Positions 18,733 through 25,581 of a DNA stretch of 41,790 nt are shown one piece after another. The position numbers and the translations under genes are program-made. Under the pieces are notes generated by a model. The model did no database searches. It saw only the letters and a program-made list of their open reading frames with translations, and was not told the origin of the DNA. The stretch lies in the IMG/VR virus record IMGVR_UViG_3300034375_002979, positions 1-41,790 of that record; one strand, written 5' to 3'. The number at the start of each line of letters is the position of its first letter. The stretch's first letter is position 1. This stretch comes from a virus.

Positions 18733-19398
18733 TCATCGTTTCCTGTTGTGTTCACACTTAGTTACCGGACACCATCCACACAGAGGGCCGCTAATTGCAT
18801 TCCATACACCAGACTCCTGTGCTACTTCTAGCCGTTCTAGGTCCGGTTCAAATGCACCAAAGTACTCTTCCTTCTTTTCTACTACGTGTTCTTTCTGTAT
18901 AAACTCTTTACTAACCACAAAGGCTAGAGCGGATTTAATTTTCTTAAGCTCTGGGAAGTGGGTGAACAGCCCGGCAGCTACAGCGTCTAGCTGCTTAGTA
19001 TCCGCGTACTTCGCATTCTTGCTTGTCTTGTAGTCTATAGAATGTGCGGTATCTCCGTTTATTATTACGAGGTCTGCTATACCACGCCACCACACATTAT
19101 CGGCAAAGAAATCTACAGGTTCGTACCCGTCCTCAGTTTTAGCGACGCCCAACTTTAATTCGCAAAGTTTCTCGCCTTCTATTTTGTTTAGTGCATCTAA
19201 TACGCCGTTTATAAATGCGTACTTTTTAGGTACCTGTACCCCGTCCCGTATAAATTCTTCCGCTACCCTATGCACTTCTTGCCCGTATACAGTAGCTGTG
19301 CTGCCTTGGTCTTTAACATCCTTGATGATTCGTAAATGGTAGTATTTCTTGGGACATTGTTTGAACGTGTTTAAACTGCTGTAAGACCAAGCTGTCAT
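18733..19398 (-). CDS. Cas4/RecB-like PD-(D/E)XK nuclease with a probable Fe-S cluster
   Basis: The protein has 221 residues and the PDDEXK pattern: H43 (GQEVHRVAEE), D109 (GIADLV), D122 and K124 (SIDYKTSK), Q136. Four cysteines sit as in Cas4/AddB-type nucleases: C15 in the N-terminal FKQCPKKYY and C207, C210 and C215 in CGWCPVTKC. This arrangement usually holds a 4Fe-4S cluster. Role: ssDNA exonuclease or end processing in phage recombination. It sits between the SNase-like gene, whose stop it overlaps as ATGA, and the small basic gene. Confidence 0.9.
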   Translation of the reverse strand: MTAWSYSSLNTFKQCPKKYYHLRIIKDVKDQGSTATVYGQEVHRVAEEFIRDGVQVPKKYAFINGVLDALNKIEGEKLCELKLGVAKTEDGYEPVDFFADNVWWRGIADLVIINGDTAHSIDYKTSKNAKYADTKQLDAVAAGLFTHFPELKKIKSALAFVVSKEFIQKEHVVEKKEEYFGAFEPDLERLEVAQESGVWNAISGPLCGWCPVTKCEHNRKR

Positions 19399-19799
19399 AG
19401 GAGACCTTTCTCTTTTAGAATTTCATAGTTAGCCACGTGCGCATCTTCTATTTCTTGTTTGCTTTGCCCGTAGTGCGGTACAGCTAAGTGTTCACTTACT
19501 AGTGCGGCGTTAACTGAAGTTTTGTCGCTCAACATTATAACACCGAAGTATCCGAACTCGTCTTTCTCTCGGATAATTAGTTTGTACGTTCCTCCGACGT
19601 GCAGTGTCTCCTCGACAAACTCCTTTGCCAAGAATTTGGCAGATTTCTCTTCTGCATCTCTCGCGCAGCACTCTGGAATATCAATACCATAAAGATATAT
19701 GCGCTGGTTGCAGCGCCAAGTATCAAAGCCAAGATCAATATCAACATCTAATGTATCTCCAAAAACAACACGAACGATCTTACAGTCGTATTCGTACAT
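19395..19799 (-). CDS. Staphylococcal nuclease (SNase)-like protein lacking one catalytic arginine
   Basis: The start is chosen at the ATG at 19799, with GGAG nine bases upstream and a TAATG overlap with the preceding gene. A TTG at 19814 is less likely. The 134-residue protein has FGDTLDVD (D15), QRIYLYGIDIPE (R33, D40, E43) and a final helix LKEKG, as in SNase domains. The second catalytic arginine, R87 in S. aureus nuclease, normally lies in a YGR or FGRYFG segment. Here it reads EFGYFGVI, one residue short and without Arg. It may bind nucleic acid without efficient cleavage. There is no signal peptide. Confidence 0.85.
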   Translation of the reverse strand: MYEYDCKIVRVVFGDTLDVDIDLGFDTWRCNQRIYLYGIDIPECCARDAEEKSAKFLAKEFVEETLHVGGTYKLIIREKDEFGYFGVIMLSDKTSVNAALVSEHLAVPHYGQSKQEIEDAHVANYEILKEKGLL

Positions 19800-20017
19800 T
19801 AAAAAATTCTCCAAAGCATGTAAGTGCCATCTCTTTGCTTGCGCATTGTAGCTAGCATATTGTGGCGACTGAATAACATCTGTACTGCTTTGGCGTCGTT
19901 TAAGGTTTTTACAACAACAGATTGTCCCTTTTTCATCGTAAGCAAAGGGTCAAATTTAGATTCTGGTCCCGTCTTTCGCTCGGGGATAGGGACGTCGTTA
20001 AGTATTTTAAACTTCAT
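19799..20017 (-). CDS. Small hypothetical protein (72 aa)
   Basis: GGGAG lies eight bases before the ATG, and the start overlaps the previous gene by 11 bases. The middle is MKKGQSVVVKTLNDAKA and the end is GTYMLWRIF. The layout (strand, helix with LFSRH, strand ending in WR) matches the 64-residue protein at 12240-12434, suggesting related small regulators or DNA-binding proteins. I do not know the function. Confidence 0.75.
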   Translation of the reverse strand: MKFKILNDVPIPERKTGPESKFDPLLTMKKGQSVVVKTLNDAKAVQMLFSRHNMLATMRKQRDGTYMLWRIF

Positions 20018-20198
20018 TTATTTTCTCCCTTTGCACGCGTTTAATTTTCCCCTCTACATCTAAGTCTGTGTAAGCGTTGCGCGGGCACTGGGTTATTTTC
20101 CCGCCTTTGGCTAAATATTCTTCTATCTGCTTTGCTATCTCTTTGCGCTGTTCTTCTTTTTGTTCTGGGGTTAAAACATTAATCCATGTCGTGGTCAC
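20007..20198 (-). CDS. Small hypothetical protein (63 aa)
   Basis: It starts at a GTG that overlaps the stop of the cell-wall hydrolase gene as TAGTG. A weak AGG lies 11 bases upstream, so translation probably depends on coupling. Residues 10-32 form a charged helix (PEQKEEQRKEIAKQIEEYL), followed by AKGGKITQCPRNAY. That last motif resembles short phage proteins with a Gly-Gly-Lys turn. There is no catalytic motif and the function is unknown. Confidence 0.68.
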   Translation of the reverse strand: MTTTWINVLTPEQKEEQRKEIAKQIEEYLAKGGKITQCPRNAYTDLDVEGKIKRVQREKINEV

Positions 20199-20605
20199 TA
20201 GTTAATACCTGTATAAAACACATGCCTGTGTATCTTGGTTGTAACTTCTCCAGTGTAAGCCCATTCAGGAAACACCTTTATACTATGGTAATGGGTCGCG
20301 CCATCTGTAATATCAGGTACGAACCCACTCAAGTGCGCAATGTATAACGCGTTAAACCATGCCTGTTTATTCTTCGGGTCGTCCGATTTACCGTCACAAT
20401 AAAAACTAAACTGGCACTTGTTTCTTATGGGCACACCATTCCAGTAGTACCCTTGCTTAACCACGTCACACGCATTATCTGGGTAACGTGGGTCTTCAAT
20501 TCTGTTTTTGATTACATGGGCTACCGCAATTTGTCCTGCTGTCGGCTCGCCCCTTGCTTCAAAGTACACCGCCATAGCGACGCACATAAGAGCAGGGGTA
20601 ATCAT
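20198..20605 (-). CDS. SleB-type cell wall hydrolase (endolysin)
   Basis: The ATG at 20605 has AAGG eight bases upstream and overlaps the previous stop as ATGA, so I prefer it to a GTG at 20632. The 135-residue protein begins with a hydrophobic MITPALMCVAMAV, then YFEARGEPTAGQIAVAHVI with the likely catalytic Glu13, then QFSFYCDG and ATHYH. These are the marks of the Hydrolase_2/SleB family, which cleaves the peptidoglycan glycan strand. The short N-terminal hydrophobic run may act as a signal or anchor. It lies among early genes, away from the virion genes. No holin or spanin is recognised beside it. Confidence 0.9.
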   Translation of the reverse strand: MITPALMCVAMAVYFEARGEPTAGQIAVAHVIKNRIEDPRYPDNACDVVKQGYYWNGVPIRNKCQFSFYCDGKSDDPKNKQAWFNALYIAHLSGFVPDITDGATHYHSIKVFPEWAYTGEVTTKIHRHVFYTGIN

Positions 20606-20805
20606 CTGAAAAACCTTTTGGTTTTTAAACACCGTATAGTTTTTGCTGCTCGTACACGGGTTTCATGGTCGAAAGAATCCCATCTCGCCTCTAGCAATGC
20701 GATACTAAACGCCCGCTTAGTTACATCGAATATCTTTGCTACTTTTTCTACGTCATCCGGTTTAACATAATGCTGCTTAGCTATTTGCTGTAGATTAACA
20801 AACAT
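20602..20805 (-). CDS. Small hypothetical protein (67 aa)
   Basis: A strong GAGGAGG lies about eight bases before the ATG, inside the end of the preceding Cys-rich gene. The sequence is mostly helical (VEKVAKIFDVTKRAFSIALL) with a basic end, CLKTKRFFR. A weak helix-turn-helix look (PDDVEKVAKIFDVTKRAF) is possible but not convincing. The stop overlaps the endolysin start as ATGA. The function is unknown. Confidence 0.75.
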   Translation of the reverse strand: MFVNLQQIAKQHYVKPDDVEKVAKIFDVTKRAFSIALLEARWDSFDHETRVRAAKTIRCLKTKRFFR

Positions 20806-20808
20806 AAT

Positions 20809-20940
20809 CTATTCCTCCTCTTCGTCCCTATGGCAGGCTCTGTCATGAGAACAAATTAAACAGTTATCAAAAGCGTCGTAATAAGGTCTACGACATATCT
20901 TCGAAGGCGAAGCTTTGTTGCACTCGCATTTCTCTGGCAT
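20809..20940 (-). CDS. Tiny Cys-rich protein (43 aa), possible zinc-binding
   Basis: The ATG at 20940 is preceded by GAGGG at ten bases. Translation gives MPEKCECNKASPSKIC at the start and an acidic DEEEE end, with six Cys at 5, 7, 16, 27, 30 and 36 plus two His near the end. The C-x-C and C-x2-C pairs suggest a small zinc ribbon or knuckle. It fits neatly between the GNAT-like gene and the 67-residue gene, and its end carries the next gene's ribosome-binding site. The function is unknown. Confidence 0.65.
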   Translation of the reverse strand: MPEKCECNKASPSKICRRPYYDAFDNCLICSHDRACHRDEEEE

Positions 20941-20962
20941 GGATAAACTACCCTCAAGTGTT

Positions 20963-21478
20963 TCAGTGGAGTAAGACATCTTCTACCTCATATTCATAGT
21001 TAACACATTTAGTGTTGGTGGAAAATATTGCTGCTCCGTTACGCATGTGAAACCGCAATGCTGTATCCGTATGGGGCGACATAGTTATTACTGCGTCTAT
21101 CTCTGGGTGCATTATAGGTGCCGCTTCTAATAGGTTGTTGATTAATTTCTTTCCGTGTCCTTTCTGGTATGACCATATTGAGTAGGGGCACAATACCGTA
21201 CCAAGTGCCCCATGTAGTTCTTCACGTTCTTTAAGCTCTTCTTCAATCTGTTCGAGATTACCCATAGCAATAAGTTTTAACTGGTACTCATCTTGCGGCA
21301 CAAACTTACAGATGATTGTGCAAACAACTGCGGCTATCTCCCCCGTCTCGTCGTTTACTTCTGCGTACACATGGAACGGGTCTTCAAACCGCACACTGTT
21401 GTCCTCAAATAACTTCGCTCGCACAGGGTCGTCGTCAATCAAATACAGATGGTCTGCGGCGTTACACTTTATCAGCAT
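20963..21478 (-). CDS. GNAT-like N-acetyltransferase domain protein
   Basis: The protein has 171 residues. The segment YSIWSYQKGHGKKLINNLLE holds the acetyl-CoA pyrophosphate loop pattern Q-x-x-G-x-G/K at about residues 111-118. It is followed by ITMSPHTDTALRFHMRNGA and VNYEYEV, the later strands of a GNAT fold. AGGAG lies seven bases before the ATG, inside the upstream 42-residue gene. Possible substrates are host proteins or small molecules and none can be named. Phage GNATs are known but usually uncharacterised. Confidence 0.75.
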   Translation of the reverse strand: MLIKCNAADHLYLIDDDPVRAKLFEDNSVRFEDPFHVYAEVNDETGEIAAVVCTIICKFVPQDEYQLKLIAMGNLEQIEEELKEREELHGALGTVLCPYSIWSYQKGHGKKLINNLLEAAPIMHPEIDAVITMSPHTDTALRFHMRNGAAIFSTNTKCVNYEYEVEDVLLH

Positions 21479-21590
21479 CTTCGAACTCCTGAAGTATGGC
21501 TTCTAGCTTTTCCACCGCTTCGCTTGCACGTTGTAGCATAGCCATAATCTCTTCGGCGTCAGTACCATCTACTTCTATTGTTATTTTCAT
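21462..21590 (-). CDS. Tiny acidic helical protein (42 aa)
   Basis: The ATG at 21590 overlaps the stop of the DUF3310 gene, and the stop at 21462 lies inside the GNAT-like gene. The protein starts MKITIEVDGTDAEEIMAM and continues as one amphipathic, acidic helix ending EFEDADKV. It carries the strong AGGAG for the next gene, so it could serve partly for translational coupling. The function is unknown. Confidence 0.65.
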   Translation of the reverse strand: MKITIEVDGTDAEEIMAMLQRASEAVEKLEAILQEFEDADKV

Positions 21591-21844
21591 TTGACGTTAT
21601 GTATCTCGATTAGCAGGTCGATGCAATGTTTAGCTTTCTCTAAGTCCGCTAAGGGTTGCCCTTTCAACTTCCATCTAGTTATATACTTTACTACGTTACC
21701 TTCTAGTAGTGACAAGCCGTTCTTCTCTGCATACTCAGCAGGTTGGATAGTCATGTTCTTATAATGCGTCCCGCCCGTTTGTTTCTGTAGGGCTGTCTCC
21801 TTCGGCAGTGGGTCGGTCGGCTTCGCCATTTGTGCGTATATCAT
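21587..21844 (-). CDS. DUF3310 family protein (85 aa)
   Basis: The conserved block is KQTGGTHYKNMTIQPAEY, then LLEGNVVKYITRWK and DLEKAKHCIDLLIE, the full DUF3310 signature found in many phages and sometimes called nucleotide-kinase-like. The actual activity is not established. I choose the ATG at 21844, with AAGGAAG upstream, over a longer reading from 21946. The N-terminal 28 codons overlap the preceding gene in another frame by 86 bases, which is unusually long for this tightly packed cluster. Confidence 0.9.
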   Translation of the reverse strand: MIYAQMAKPTDPLPKETALQKQTGGTHYKNMTIQPAEYAEKNGLSLLEGNVVKYITRWKLKGQPLADLEKAKHCIDLLIEIHNVK

Positions 21845-21950
21845 TCTCTTCTTCCTTCTGTTTTGGTTTCTCAAAGATTTTTGCCCAGTTCTCCCCGAAG
21901 TCTTTAGCAGGGATAAGCAGGGGTCTACGTCTGCTACCTTTACCACTCAT
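21759..21950 (-). CDS. Small 'MSGKGSRRRP' phage protein (63 aa)
   Basis: The protein begins MSGKGSRRRPLLIPAKDF and continues NWAKIFEKPKQKEEEN, a pattern I recognise from short phage proteins of unknown function in which a basic start is followed by F-x-x-NW-x-x-IF. The ATG at 21950 overlaps the stop of the upstream gene at 21940. The last 28 codons overlap the DUF3310 gene in a different frame and are low in conserved features, so the tail may be shaped by the other frame. Confidence 0.75.
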   Translation of the reverse strand: MSGKGSRRRPLLIPAKDFGENWAKIFEKPKQKEEENDIRTNGEADRPTAEGDSPTETNGRDAL

Positions 21951-22224
21951 GTGTTTCCCTTTTAGTTTCGTACTTGCCGATAATATCCCCCGCATCTAAC
22001 CAAATGCTCAGGGCTTTTAATAGGTTTTCTTTTCTGGTTCTTAGCTTTTTTACTTTTTCTTTGCGTTCTGCTTTTATCCTAATAGAGTTCTTTCGCCACG
22101 AGGATATTGTCTTGTGGGACAAAAAGAATTTTAACCGTTGCATAACCGTGGGGCGCTTCAACGTTTCGGCAAGGTCTAACTCAATCTTTTCTATAGTTTT
22201 TAATACCTCTGCCCTAGTAGTCAT
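21940..22224 (-). CDS. Small basic helical protein (94 aa)
   Basis: The ATG at 22224 lies inside the last codons of the sigma-like gene, with GGGAAA just upstream, so translation is coupled. The sequence is a long charged helix (VLKTIEKIELDLAETLKRP), then KNSIRIKAERKEKVKKLRTR, ending in DAGDIIGKYETKRETHEW. It is probably coiled coil. There is no enzyme motif. It is the gene right after the HTH-sigma fusion, so an accessory role with it is possible but only inferred. Confidence 0.7.
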   Translation of the reverse strand: MTTRAEVLKTIEKIELDLAETLKRPTVMQRLKFFLSHKTISSWRKNSIRIKAERKEKVKKLRTRKENLLKALSIWLDAGDIIGKYETKRETHEW

Positions 22225-22936
22225 TTGCTTTTCCCAATTTAAGTTCTTGTATTGTCTGGTGTAGTATCTCCAACCCTTGGAGGAGTCGTTCGTTCTCTTC
22301 TGCCTGACGTTTAAGTTTCTCTTTAGTACGCTCTGAAAGTGCGGCAAAATGTGAAGGTTTCATAAAAGGCTCAAATAAATCTCTGTTGAAAGGCGCTCCT
22401 AGTTTTCTAAGCGCTTTCTTTTGTATCTGTCCAACTCTGTTACGCGAAACTCCAAGTAATTCTCCTATTGCCTCTAATGAGCGAGGTTCTTCATCTCTTA
22501 ACCCAAAACTCAAAGCTATTACTTTTTGTTCCCTATCGTTCAAAAGCTTAGACACGAGGTAGTCCACACCTTGCGTAACTTCTTGTTCTATAAGAACTAC
22601 GGAGGGATCATCTGTCTCTAACATCCTCGAAGGTAATAGTTCGTGCTTGTTCTTTTCCGTAACTACAATGTTTTTGTCTAGCGCGTTTTCTAAATGCTCT
22701 GCTGGAAATAGGTCTTCAATGTCGCAATAAAAGAAGTCGCATAGTTTCTTAGCTAATTCCTTTAGCTCCCCCTTCTTTGTATATGGGGGGTTAGTTAGGT
22801 TTAAATAATATCCTACGGCAGAGGGGTTTGAACCTATAGCCCTAGCTAACTGCGCAGCATTTTCAATCCCGTATTCCTTCATCTTAGTAAACAGGTAGTT
22901 ATTTTTTATTTTTATTTCTAGCCTATAATCTTTCAT
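22214..22936 (-). CDS. HTH plus sigma-70 region 4 fusion regulator (240 aa)
   Basis: Residues about 14-75 have a Cro/C1-like helix-turn-helix (NAAQLARAIGSNPSAVGYYL) with a following helix. Residues 131-180 form a sigma-70 region 4: LNDREQKVIALSFGL, then SLEAIGELLGVSRNRVGQIQ, then KKALRKLG, the last close to bacterial sigma factors. The C-terminal 60 residues are a charged helix. No region 2 (-10 binding) is visible. Role: transcription regulator that may contact RNA polymerase beta flap and -35-like DNA. It is a good candidate for the factor that acts on the repeated elements or shared promoter motif here; no direct evidence. Confidence 0.85.
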   Translation of the reverse strand: MKDYRLEIKIKNNYLFTKMKEYGIENAAQLARAIGSNPSAVGYYLNLTNPPYTKKGELKELAKKLCDFFYCDIEDLFPAEHLENALDKNIVVTEKNKHELLPSRMLETDDPSVVLIEQEVTQGVDYLVSKLLNDREQKVIALSFGLRDEEPRSLEAIGELLGVSRNRVGQIQKKALRKLGAPFNRDLFEPFMKPSHFAALSERTKEKLKRQAEENERLLQGLEILHQTIQELKLGKANDY

Positions 22937-22946
22937 AGTATCCCCC

Positions 22947-23138
22947 TTAAAAGTCAGGCTCTATGTATTGGTCAATCATCGCGCACCATTGCCTGTAAGT
23001 GCAACGTGTTAGGCAGTCAATGAGTATCTCGCCCTCGCCTTCTGTGAAGTAGAAATACCCATCTCCTTTAGCAAGCAACGTATCCGTGCTTGAGTTCTTT
23101 GCCTGTATGTAGGCGTTTAAAGAATCAATAGTCGTCAT
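22947..23138 (-). CDS. Small hypothetical protein (63 aa)
   Basis: The ATG lies inside the end of the upstream 47-residue gene. The sequence has DGYFYFTEGEGEILIDCL and TYRQWCAMIDQYIEPDF, with acidic and aromatic residues and two Cys in LIDCLTRC. No family is recognised. It precedes the HTH-sigma fusion by ten bases and is probably co-transcribed. Confidence 0.68.
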   Translation of the reverse strand: MTTIDSLNAYIQAKNSSTDTLLAKGDGYFYFTEGEGEILIDCLTRCTYRQWCAMIDQYIEPDF

Positions 23139-23268
23139 CTATCGAGTCTTCTTGGTCTGCTAGGTACTCTTGACGCGCTCGCTCTCTGTCGTACGGGTCT
23201 TCGTAATCTTCTTCTAGCGTAGTTAGGTACCTATCTAAGTCCACGATCACTGGGTCTTTATCATTCAT
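23125..23268 (-). CDS. Tiny acidic protein (47 aa)
   Basis: A near-perfect AAGGAG lies seven bases before the ATG at 23268. The sequence starts MNDKDPVIVDLDRYL and ends DQEDSIDDDY; about a third of the residues are Asp or Glu. It overlaps the next gene's start by 14 bases. It could be a DNA mimic or a simple acidic partner protein; no family is recognised. Confidence 0.65.
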   Translation of the reverse strand: MNDKDPVIVDLDRYLTTLEEDYEDPYDRERARQEYLADQEDSIDDDY

Positions 23269-23434
23269 AATTATCTCCTTAGTAGAAGCCCGTAGCGTGG
23301 GCTAGCCGGTGTACACACAAGCTGGAGGACCTTCCTTCCGTGCGAAAAGAGGGCTAATATGCTTGTTATACACTGCGGGTGTTTTCTGGCTATGAACAAA
23401 CCTACCCACCGCCCGCTGGGGTAACAACACTCCA
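23269..23434 (-). other. 166-base leader between the DNA polymerase stop and the next gene, with hairpins
   Basis: No open frame with a ribosome-binding site is seen. An inverted repeat AGCCC/GGGCT (23287-23303, 7-nt loop) lies just before the ribosome-binding site of the 47-residue gene, and GTGTACAC is palindromic nearby. It lacks a U-tract, so it is not an intrinsic terminator. It may be a translational control leader or a small RNA. Confidence 0.4.
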
Positions 23435-25273
23435 CTAACATTCTCCGTATGAAGCTCCGAACCCGCCTTCACAGTCCAAGGGTAAGCCCTCTGCCCATTC
23501 TGGCGTCTGCTTCATGCAGTGGTATATATAGTCCATAGCTTCTTCAGCTTCTTGTTCGGGGGCTATACAGCCTACCGCATCGTGCACGGTCATGACCACC
23601 TTGAGTTTCTTGTTTATCAACAACAAGTGATGCCCGATTATGAGTCTAGCAAGGGCTTGGCATAGGTTCTCCACCACCTTCCCACCATAGATACGGTTGG
23701 GTATAACTGCCCTACCCCTCTTGGTATCGTAGACTAGCTCCTTCCTACCAGTCTCCTCGTCTACACGTTGGCGCAGGTTGGGGTACTGTATATATAGACC
23801 GTTGGGCAGTCTTATACCCCGTTTGCCTTCCACCTTGAGCAAGCTCCCTCTACCTAGTGTTACGGTTTGATCTCTTACCATAGCGGTAAGTGCGTCGTTG
23901 CAGGTTTGCCACAACCGTGTGATAGCAGGGTTAGCCCCTCTGTATATGCGTATAATCCTTTCACACTCATCTTGGGCAAGCTCTACCCCCATAGACTTCA
24001 GTTGGGCTTGGAACTTCGCAGCTCCCATGCCATAGCCACACCCCAAGATCGTCGTCTTACCTATGAACCGCTCGTCCTTATTGATCTCGTCCTCTGGCTT
24101 ACCGTATATAGAGGAAGCCATAACCTTGTACACATCCTCACCTCGGGCAAACGTACCCACCAGATTATCTTGTTCTGCGAGCCATGCCAAGGTTCTTGCT
24201 TCAATTTGTGAGGAGTCACAATCTAAAAACACATAGCCGTGTGGGGCTAGCATAGCGTTCTTGAGTATCGAGCCTCGGGGTAGGTTCTGCATGTTTATCT
24301 TGTCGTCGCCTCCCCACCTGCCTGTGTGAGCAGCGTAGTAACGTAAAGGTATCGGGAGCGTGCCTCGATTACCGATGTTGATAAACCGTTCTGTCCGAGT
24401 TTCCTCAATTGTGGATTTTACCCCTAAACGTGCACTAACAAGTATCTGAACTATGGGGTTTTCGTGCTCTTTAAGTGCTTGGAACGCCTCGTCTGTCTTT
24501 GCAAAGGCTAGCGTCTCCTTACCTGTGGTAAGACTGACCTTAGTGGGGGGAACCACACCTTGCTCTTTGAGTAGCTCGGCAAACTGCGGGTTACTCATTA
24601 TCTGTTCGCGTGTTACCTCAGCCTTACCTAACCACTCTGCCTTCTTCTCCTTGAGTTCTTCTAGATGACTCTCTAATAAGAAGGAGCCTACTTCTAGCAC
24701 TGGCTCAGTAAACATTCTTAGGGTCAGGTCAATAAGCTTGAGTTCCTCTACGGGAAACCCTTCAGCCATCAGGCACTTAAACAACTTATAAGTAATAGCC
24801 GTATCGTTCTTACAGTACCCTGCGTACGCATCTAGCTCTTCTTCTGTAAAATCCACACGGCGTTTGCCCAAAGCATTGAGAACCTCTGTGCCTTTCTTAC
24901 CGATGCCGTAATACTCAGTGAGTGCCTTTAGGCTACCGCCTACTTGAGTGCCATGTATTGCCCGAGCCATCGACAGCGTGTCCGCAATCCGAGCAGGCTT
25001 TATGTCAAAACGCCAACTCAGAATAGCCATATCAAACATAGCATTGTGCGCAACAGTTAAAGAGTTTTCCCAATCAAACTGCTCTAAAAATTCCCGCGTT
25101 TCTTTTTCGTTTCCTGAGAACCATGTGCTAGAACTACTACTACTATCATCAATCTGAACGGAAACTCCGATGACTTCGAACTGTTCGTCCCGTATGTACT
25201 CTTCAGTCGTGAGTTTAGACAGGCTGTAAGCTCGGTCGTAGTAGGTCTCAAAGTCCAGAGTTATTACTTTCAT
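23435..25273 (-). CDS. polA: Family A DNA polymerase with 3'-5' exonuclease, Leu at the 762 position
   Basis: The ATG at 25273 overlaps the upstream stop as TAATG, giving 612 residues. The exonuclease domain has D7 and E9 (LDFET), HNAMFD with D81, and Y153-x3-D157. The polymerase domain has motif A DSSQIEAR (D353, E358, R360), motif B R402, K406, L410 and Y414 in ERFIGKTTILGCGYG, and motif C VHDAV (H564, D565). There is no 5'-3' exonuclease domain. L410 aligns with E. coli F762; this site affects speed and ddNTP discrimination, and the Leu form is reported as common in marine phages. It is the replicative polymerase of the phage. The family assignment is certain. Confidence 0.97.
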   Translation of the reverse strand: MKVITLDFETYYDRAYSLSKLTTEEYIRDEQFEVIGVSVQIDDSSSSSSTWFSGNEKETREFLEQFDWENSLTVAHNAMFDMAILSWRFDIKPARIADTLSMARAIHGTQVGGSLKALTEYYGIGKKGTEVLNALGKRRVDFTEEELDAYAGYCKNDTAITYKLFKCLMAEGFPVEELKLIDLTLRMFTEPVLEVGSFLLESHLEELKEKKAEWLGKAEVTREQIMSNPQFAELLKEQGVVPPTKVSLTTGKETLAFAKTDEAFQALKEHENPIVQILVSARLGVKSTIEETRTERFINIGNRGTLPIPLRYYAAHTGRWGGDDKINMQNLPRGSILKNAMLAPHGYVFLDCDSSQIEARTLAWLAEQDNLVGTFARGEDVYKVMASSIYGKPEDEINKDERFIGKTTILGCGYGMGAAKFQAQLKSMGVELAQDECERIIRIYRGANPAITRLWQTCNDALTAMVRDQTVTLGRGSLLKVEGKRGIRLPNGLYIQYPNLRQRVDEETGRKELVYDTKRGRAVIPNRIYGGKVVENLCQALARLIIGHHLLLINKKLKVVMTVHDAVGCIAPEQEAEEAMDYIYHCMKQTPEWAEGLPLDCEGGFGASYGEC

Positions 25274-25581
25274 TACAACCAACCCACGAGCGTAAGACCT
25301 TTGTGCTGGACTATTGAAAGTACGGGCAAGTCCTCACAAGTCTCACAACTAAATGTTATGGTTAACCCATCTCTTCTATCGCTTGGGTTGCCGTGCAATT
25401 CTGGTGTAACAAAACAACCGCCGTCCTTCATAGCAGATGTATACAGTCCCTTCTGCGCATCTTCTTCTCTGAACCAAGAGTCCACACGTTCTTGGTGTAA
25501 GTTCTCACCCCCACATGCGGGGCACTCTAATATACTGCCGTCTGCTACCATCATCGCGTCATCAAATTTTAAGGGTTGCAT
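25273..25581 (-). CDS. Small zinc-ribbon-like phage protein (102 aa)
   Basis: CPACGGENLHQ near residue 20 and FSCETCEDLP near residue 80 form two C-x2-C pairs that could bind one zinc. Between them lies NPSDRRDGLTITF. I recognise this layout from hypothetical proteins of actinobacteriophages and other phages. The ATG overlaps the VRR-NUC gene by 20 bases, with GAGG nine bases upstream, and the stop overlaps the polymerase start. A role as a nucleic-acid-binding accessory to the polymerase is possible. The function is unknown. Confidence 0.8.
   Translation of the reverse strand: MQPLKFDDAMMVADGSILECPACGGENLHQERVDSWFREEDAQKGLYTSAMKDGGCFVTPELHGNPSDRRDGLTITFSCETCEDLPVLSIVQHKGLTLVGWL

Noticed and set aside
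25127-25153. ACTACTACTACT tract as a regulatory repeat
   Set aside because: It is the reverse complement of a run of Ser codons in the exonuclease domain of the DNA polymerase.
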